NCBI RefSeq assembly: GCF_009671065.1
Contig: NZ_CP046027.1
Coordinates: forward strand, 1,550,001-1,614,000
Length of the DNA: 64,000 nt
Direction of reading: 5' to 3'
DNA from: Neisseria brasiliensis
GTDB lineage: Bacteria > Pseudomonadota > Gammaproteobacteria > Burkholderiales > Neisseriaceae
The notes under the pieces are model-generated. The model ran no database searches. It was given only the letters and a program-made list of their open reading frames with translations, and was not told where the DNA came from. Every line of letters starts with the position of its first letter. Within the stretch, counting starts at the first letter, position 1. Both the position numbers and the translations under genes were made by a program. Positions 60,264-64,000 of the stretch are shown piece after piece.

Positions 60264-60938
60264 CTATTCCTGTGGCTTACCGGAATCGCCGTTTTGTTTG
60301 GCTTCTTCGGCTGCTTGTTGTTCGGCGGCAACTTCTTCGGCAGGGCGTGCTTTATAGGTGGTCGCTGTTGCGCTCAGAGTGAGTAAGTCACCTTTACCAT
60401 CTTTGCTGTTTTTGTCTTCCGTTGATTGTGTGATTTTCAAGGATTCCAAAGTAATAATGCGTGAAAGCTCGCCGACATCACGGGTAAACTGGCTGATTTG
60501 GTTGTATTTGCCGGTAATCGCAATTTCATAAGGCAGCTTTTCAATAGGGCCATCAGGTACTGATGGTTGTGGCAACACGCTGTCTAAGCGCAAACCGTTG
60601 GTTGAGCCGGCCTGATGCAATTCTTGAATCAGCGTTGGAATCTCGGCATCAGTCGGCAATTGTTTGAGCAATACATTGAATGCTGAGCGAATCGATGTTA
60701 ATTCAGCTTGCAGATTATTCAGGCTAGCAGCCTCAATACTTTTTTTGGTGTAAGTCTCCTTGAGCTTAACTTCGGTTTCTTCATGTTGTGCCAATGTTTC
60801 TAATTGACCTTTGAATAAAGCAAAGTAGCCAATCACCAAAATGGCTAAAATCACCAATGCCGCCAAAAACAGCTTGGCAGGTGTGCTGAGCAAGTAAAGG
60901 TTTTGAACATCAATGTCTTTTAATTTCTTTGCGGCCAT
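60264..60938 (-). CDS. pilO: Type IV pilus assembly protein PilO
   Basis: This 224-residue inner-membrane protein pairs with PilN. A short cytoplasmic N-terminus (MAAKKLKDIDVQNLYLL) precedes one membrane helix (AKLFLAALVILAILVIGYFALF, residues 17-38), a coiled coil (about 45-85) and a periplasmic ferredoxin-like domain (EIPTLIQELHQAGSTNGLRL, ITGKYNQISQFTRDVGEL). The C-terminal 25 residues are acidic and Gln-rich (EEVAAEQQAAEEAKQNGD). It begins at the base after pilN's stop, so translation is coupled. Confidence 0.95.
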   Translation of the reverse strand: MAAKKLKDIDVQNLYLLSTPAKLFLAALVILAILVIGYFALFKGQLETLAQHEETEVKLKETYTKKSIEAASLNNLQAELTSIRSAFNVLLKQLPTDAEIPTLIQELHQAGSTNGLRLDSVLPQPSVPDGPIEKLPYEIAITGKYNQISQFTRDVGELSRIITLESLKITQSTEDKNSKDGKGDLLTLSATATTYKARPAEEVAAEQQAAEEAKQNGDSGKPQE

Positions 60939-61550
60939 TTATTTTGCCTCCTGTACAGGTGTCGTCTGAAGCGTAGCTTCCGAAGCGGTAAGGTTGGCCA
61001 CAGGAGCGTTGTTTTGAGTCAGTAAGACACGCAAAGTAAATTCTTGATAGTTTTCTACTTTTTCAATGCTTAACAGTTCGGGCTGGGAGAATACACCTGT
61101 GCTTGGCAATGCGCGCATAAATACGGCGATTTTGTTGTCGCTGATAGCGCGGCCGGTTACTTTGTAGGTGGTCGGATTTTCAGCTTCCAAAGCAGTCAGG
61201 TAGGTATTGTCAGGCGTCAAAACATTCAGCGTATCAATAATATATGCCGCTTGCGAGCGGTTTTCTTGCAATTCTTCAACCTTGATTTTCTTAGCTAAGA
61301 AATTTTCTTTTTCTGCTTGCAGCTTTTTGATTTCGCCCAAATCGTCATCCAGTTTTTTGATTTCCGACTCAAGGAATGCATTGCGACCTTGTTGGCTATC
61401 GATGGCGCTATTAATACTCAGATAGGTCAATGCCGATAAGCCCAAGCCAATCAGCAAGGCAGTCAGCATTAATATTTTGAACTGTTGCTTTTTACGTTGT
61501 CTAATCTCTTCCCGATAAGGAAGCAGGTTGATTTTAATAAGTTCAATCAT
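60939..61550 (-). CDS. pilN: Type IV pilus assembly protein PilN
   Basis: This 203-residue bitopic protein has a cytoplasmic N-terminus (MIELIKINLLPYREEIRQRKK) carrying the conserved IKINLLPYRE motif that docks into PilM. One membrane helix follows (FKILMLTALLIGLGLSALTYLSI, residues 24-46), then a coiled coil and a periplasmic ferredoxin-like fold (LTPDNTYLTALEAENPTTYKVTGRA). It forms a heterodimer with PilO in the inner-membrane platform. It starts 1 bp after pilM's stop codon. Confidence 0.96.
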   Translation of the reverse strand: MIELIKINLLPYREEIRQRKKQQFKILMLTALLIGLGLSALTYLSINSAIDSQQGRNAFLESEIKKLDDDLGEIKKLQAEKENFLAKKIKVEELQENRSQAAYIIDTLNVLTPDNTYLTALEAENPTTYKVTGRAISDNKIAVFMRALPSTGVFSQPELLSIEKVENYQEFTLRVLLTQNNAPVANLTASEATLQTTPVQEAK

Positions 61551-61551
61551 A

Positions 61552-62658
61552 TTACAATCCCCTTAAAGCTAATCCGAAAGCCATGGTTAATGATGGCGCA
61601 TCTATTTGTAATTGTGGTAAATCTACTTTGCTGCTTCGTTCAGTGTAGGTTACTGGATGAACGCATTGGGTCGGCGTATTGGTTTGCGAGAAAATGCTTT
61701 CCGCCAAACCGTTTTGCTGAGAAGGTGCGCCTGTGAGCAAAATGTGTTTGACGTTAGAGAAAGTCTCCGTGTTTTGCGTGGTGTAGTAAAACTGCAAGAC
61801 ACGTTGCACTTCTTGCGCAACCTGCACGTTGAAACGGTCGGCAATTTGGGTTTGGTAATCTGAAGGCTGGGTTGCCGCTACCATCATTTGCGCCGCTTTT
61901 TCTTCGGTAACCTGATAAGTGCGCTGGATTAATTGATTTAATTGTTCGGCGCTGACCGGTGTTTCTTGTTTGTAGAGGATTTGACCGTTTTGCATAATCA
62001 GCGCATACATTTGTGTGGCATAGATGCCGAATACGGCGATTTTTTCATTGGTCAATTCAGGCGCATGGTGGTTGATCCAATAGGCATAAGCATTGCGCTG
62101 TGCCAATAAATCCAAATCCATGGCAGACAAATCCATGCCCGCATTTTCAAACATCTCAATGCGTGGTTCGATGTCGTCTTTGCGAGAGGCTACCAGCAGC
62201 ATGTGCTGACCGGCAGGGGAAACGGAAGTACCGGTTACTTGGTAATCGTAGTTCATCTCTTCAACCGGACCGATTTGGGACACTTCGGATTCAGCAAAAT
62301 CTTCCAAATCTAAATCAGTGTGTTTCGGGTTGTGGATAATTTGTTCTACGGTTGCAGTGCTTTGCGGAATGGCGGCAACGAAATTTTTGCAAGAGGTGCG
62401 TAACTGGGTGTAGCTATGTTGCAAATAAGTAACAAGTTGTTCGTAGTCTTGAATTTTGTTACCTTTAACAATATTCTTAGGCAGTTTGGTGATAACGTAT
62501 TTTTCCAACTGAATTTGGTTTAAACTACGTCCTGACAGCTGAACCATCTTGATGGCATGTTGGCTGATGTCTATGCCGATAGCTGCACGGTTGCTCAACC
62601 CGCTTGGTGTTTTATTGGTTTTTGTAGTTGTATTTTTAGTGCTTTTTGATAAGCGCAT
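61552..62658 (-). CDS. pilM: Type IV pilus assembly protein PilM (actin-like ATPase)
   Basis: This 368-residue cytoplasmic protein has the actin/FtsA-like fold and recruits the PilN N-terminus to the membrane. Visible features are AAIGIDISQHAIKMVQLSG (phosphate 1, about residue 24), VAAIPQSTATVEQIIHNP (about 98), VFGIYATQMYALIMQ (phosphate 2 region, about 203) and HILLTGAPSQQNGLAES (adenosine region, about 310). I chose ATG 62658 (MRLSKSTKN), which has AGGGAA upstream and the family start; a frame 24 codons longer lacks support. It is first in pilMNOPQ and divergent from ponA, the standard Neisseria arrangement. Confidence 0.95.
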   Translation of the reverse strand: MRLSKSTKNTTTKTNKTPSGLSNRAAIGIDISQHAIKMVQLSGRSLNQIQLEKYVITKLPKNIVKGNKIQDYEQLVTYLQHSYTQLRTSCKNFVAAIPQSTATVEQIIHNPKHTDLDLEDFAESEVSQIGPVEEMNYDYQVTGTSVSPAGQHMLLVASRKDDIEPRIEMFENAGMDLSAMDLDLLAQRNAYAYWINHHAPELTNEKIAVFGIYATQMYALIMQNGQILYKQETPVSAEQLNQLIQRTYQVTEEKAAQMMVAATQPSDYQTQIADRFNVQVAQEVQRVLQFYYTTQNTETFSNVKHILLTGAPSQQNGLAESIFSQTNTPTQCVHPVTYTERSSKVDLPQLQIDAPSLTMAFGLALRGL

Positions 62659-62808
62659 AATATGACTTCCCTGTATCATTACGAAGTGAGTAACAGTTTC
62701 GATATCCGTGAGGGATTCTTTTCTTTGCACGCTGGTAACTGTGTTTTATAGAAACCGTTAGCTATTTTACTTTATTTAATGCCTCTGATGGCAAAATATT
62801 AATTGGTC
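62659..62808. promoter_or_regulatory. Divergent pilM/ponA intergenic region
   Basis: This gap of 150 bp between divergent genes should hold the promoters of pilMNOPQ and ponA. It has no uptake sequence. An A/T-rich centre near 62755-62800 is the likeliest location of the -10 boxes; I could not fix them. Confidence 0.5.
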
Positions 62809-64000
62809 ATGATTAAAAAGATTATAACTACTTGTATTGGGCTGCTCCTCGGATTGGTGCTTTTTGGTATTGGGCTGGTTGCCATAGCAATTTTGGTTAC
62901 TTATCCGAAACTCCCTTCGCTGGATACTTTACAACACTACCAACCGAAAATGCCGCTTACGGTTTATTCTTCAGACGGCGAAGTGATTGGTTTATATGGA
63001 GAAGAGCGTCGTGAGTTTACAAAAATTGAAGATTTTCCTAAGGTTCTTAAAGATGCCGTGGTTGCGGCGGAAGATAAGCGCTTTTATGAACACTGGGGGG
63101 TGGATGTTATCGGTGTCGCGCGTGCAGTTGTCGGTAACTTAGTAGCAGGCGGCGTTCAATCCGGTGCCAGTACCATTACTCAGCAAGTTGCCAAAAACTT
63201 CTATTTGAGCAGCGAGCGTACCTTTACCCGTAAATTCAATGAAGCATTGCTCGCCTATAAAATTGAACAATCATTGAGTAAAGATCAGATTTTGGAATTG
63301 TATTTCAACCAAATCTATTTGGGTCAACGTTCCTATGGTTTTACTTCGGCAGCGCAAATCTATTTCAACAAAAGTGTGAAAGATTTGTCTTTGGCCGAGG
63401 CGACTATGCTGGCTGGTTTGCCTAAAGCACCTTCGGCGTACAATCCGATTGTGAATCCGGAGCGTGCCAAAATCCGACAGGCGTATATTTTGAACAATAT
63501 GCTTGAAGAGGGCATGATTACCACGCAGCAGCGCGATAAAGCATTGAGAGAAGAGCTGCATTATGAGCGCTTTGTTCAGAAAATCGATCAAAGTGCGCTT
63601 TATGTGGCCGAGATGGTACGTCAAGAGTTATACGAGAAATATGGTGAAGACGCCTACACCCAAGGCTTTAAGGTATATACCACGGTCAGCACTGACCATC
63701 AGAAAGCGGCAACTGCTGCGCTGCGTCGTACTTTGCGTAACTTCGATCGCGGTAGCAGCTATCGTGGGGCAGAAAATTTTATTGATTTATCCAAAGTCGA
63801 TGATGTGGAAGATGCGGTTAGCCAACATCTTTCAACCCTCTATACCGTAGATGGTATGGTGCCGGCGGTTGTATTGGATACGACTAAGAAAAGCATTCAG
63901 ATTCAATTGCCGAGCGGCCGTAAAGCAACATTAAATAGCGGTGCATTAGGTTTTGCTGCACGTGCAGTAGAAAATAAGAAAATGGGTGACGACCGCATTC
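62809..64000 (+). CDS. ponA: Penicillin-binding protein 1A, N-terminal part (runs off the window)
   Basis: The first 397 codons of the bifunctional peptidoglycan synthase are present. The N-terminal membrane anchor is ITTCIGLLLGLVLFGIGLVAIAI (residues 5-27). The glycosyltransferase (GT51) domain follows: VVAAEDKRFYEHWGVD (catalytic Glu, about residue 86), GASTITQQVAKNFYLS (about 123), RKFNEALLAYKIEQSLSKDQILELYFNQIYLGQ (about 145-175 in parts) and EATMLAGLPKAPSAYNP. The start of the linker/transpeptidase region continues beyond 64000. The SxxK and KTG motifs are outside the window. The start ATG at 62809 is the first before the anchor. It is divergent from pilM. Confidence 0.93.
   Translation, partial: MIKKIITTCIGLLLGLVLFGIGLVAIAILVTYPKLPSLDTLQHYQPKMPLTVYSSDGEVIGLYGEERREFTKIEDFPKVLKDAVVAAEDKRFYEHWGVDVIGVARAVVGNLVAGGVQSGASTITQQVAKNFYLSSERTFTRKFNEALLAYKIEQSLSKDQILELYFNQIYLGQRSYGFTSAAQIYFNKSVKDLSLAEATMLAGLPKAPSAYNPIVNPERAKIRQAYILNNMLEEGMITTQQRDKALREELHYERFVQKIDQSALYVAEMVRQELYEKYGEDAYTQGFKVYTTVSTDHQKAATAALRRTLRNFDRGSSYRGAENFIDLSKVDDVEDAVSQHLSTLYTVDGMVPAVVLDTTKKSIQIQLPSGRKATLNSGALGFAARAVENKKMGDDRI

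Overview
The window is chromosomal DNA of a Neisseria species. The 10-base uptake-sequence core GCCGTCTGAA occurs dozens of times, mostly extended to AGGCCGTCTGAA (the AG dialect), and very often as inverted pairs that serve as transcription terminators. The AG dialect, rather than the AT dialect of meningococcus and gonococcus, points to a commensal Neisseria. The gene content agrees: divergent mtrR/mtrCDE, pilMNOPQ divergent from ponA, a pgl-type glycan cluster and a choline-to-betaine (bet) cluster. I saw no rRNA, tRNA or CRISPR array.

Layout. 1-7.65 kb: a bet cluster read leftward (betB, a DUF4298 protein, betA, a BCCT transporter, and the start of a second BCCT transporter). The first BCCT gene is cut cleanly by an IS200/IS605-type element (1549-3396) carrying tnpA, tnpB and a probable omega RNA. 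7.9-12.5 kb: ettA, a hicBA toxin-antitoxin pair between two identical 41-bp terminators, and a TPR/GT41 glycosyltransferase gene packed with uptake sequences. 12.5-19.5 kb: the mtrR/mtrCDE efflux locus. 19.5-34 kb: mostly housekeeping genes (EamA-type transporter, fhs, orn, a phosphoesterase, ubiUVT, xthA, an ArsR regulator, wrbA, yihY, a peptide-binding protein, a NERD protein), with one AT-rich orphan gene and one broken nitroreductase gene. 34.08-35.15 kb: an IS30-family element inserted at the foot of a paired-uptake-sequence terminator. 35-39.6 kb: prmA, accC, accB, queA. 39.7-51.6 kb: a leftward glycan cluster (UDP-HexNAc 6-dehydrogenase, Wzx, Wzy, two glycosyltransferases, phosphoglycosyl transferase, ATP-grasp, HAD hydrolase, aminotransferase, 4,6-dehydratase). 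52-57.3 kb: ribD, a lipoprotein, nrdR, a class II amidotransferase, aroB, aroK. 57.4-64 kb: pilQPONM leftward and the start of ponA rightward.

How the genes work together. BetA and BetB oxidise choline to glycine betaine after BCCT uptake; the IS-broken transporter may be backed up by the second BCCT gene. MtrR represses the MtrCDE tripartite pump from overlapping divergent promoters. UbiU/V/T make ubiquinone without oxygen and have a plausible FNR site upstream. The glycan cluster builds a UDP-diacetamido-type sugar, loads it on lipid, extends, flips and possibly polymerises it. PilM-Q form the alignment and secretin part of the type IV pilus, which also serves DNA uptake. That DNA uptake is the theme that links the most interesting observations: an RNA-guided TnpB whose predicted guide matches the uninterrupted transporter allele, an IS carrying the uptake dialects of other genera, a toxin-antitoxin cassette between duplicated uptake-sequence terminators, and uptake sequences that double as ribosome-binding spacers.
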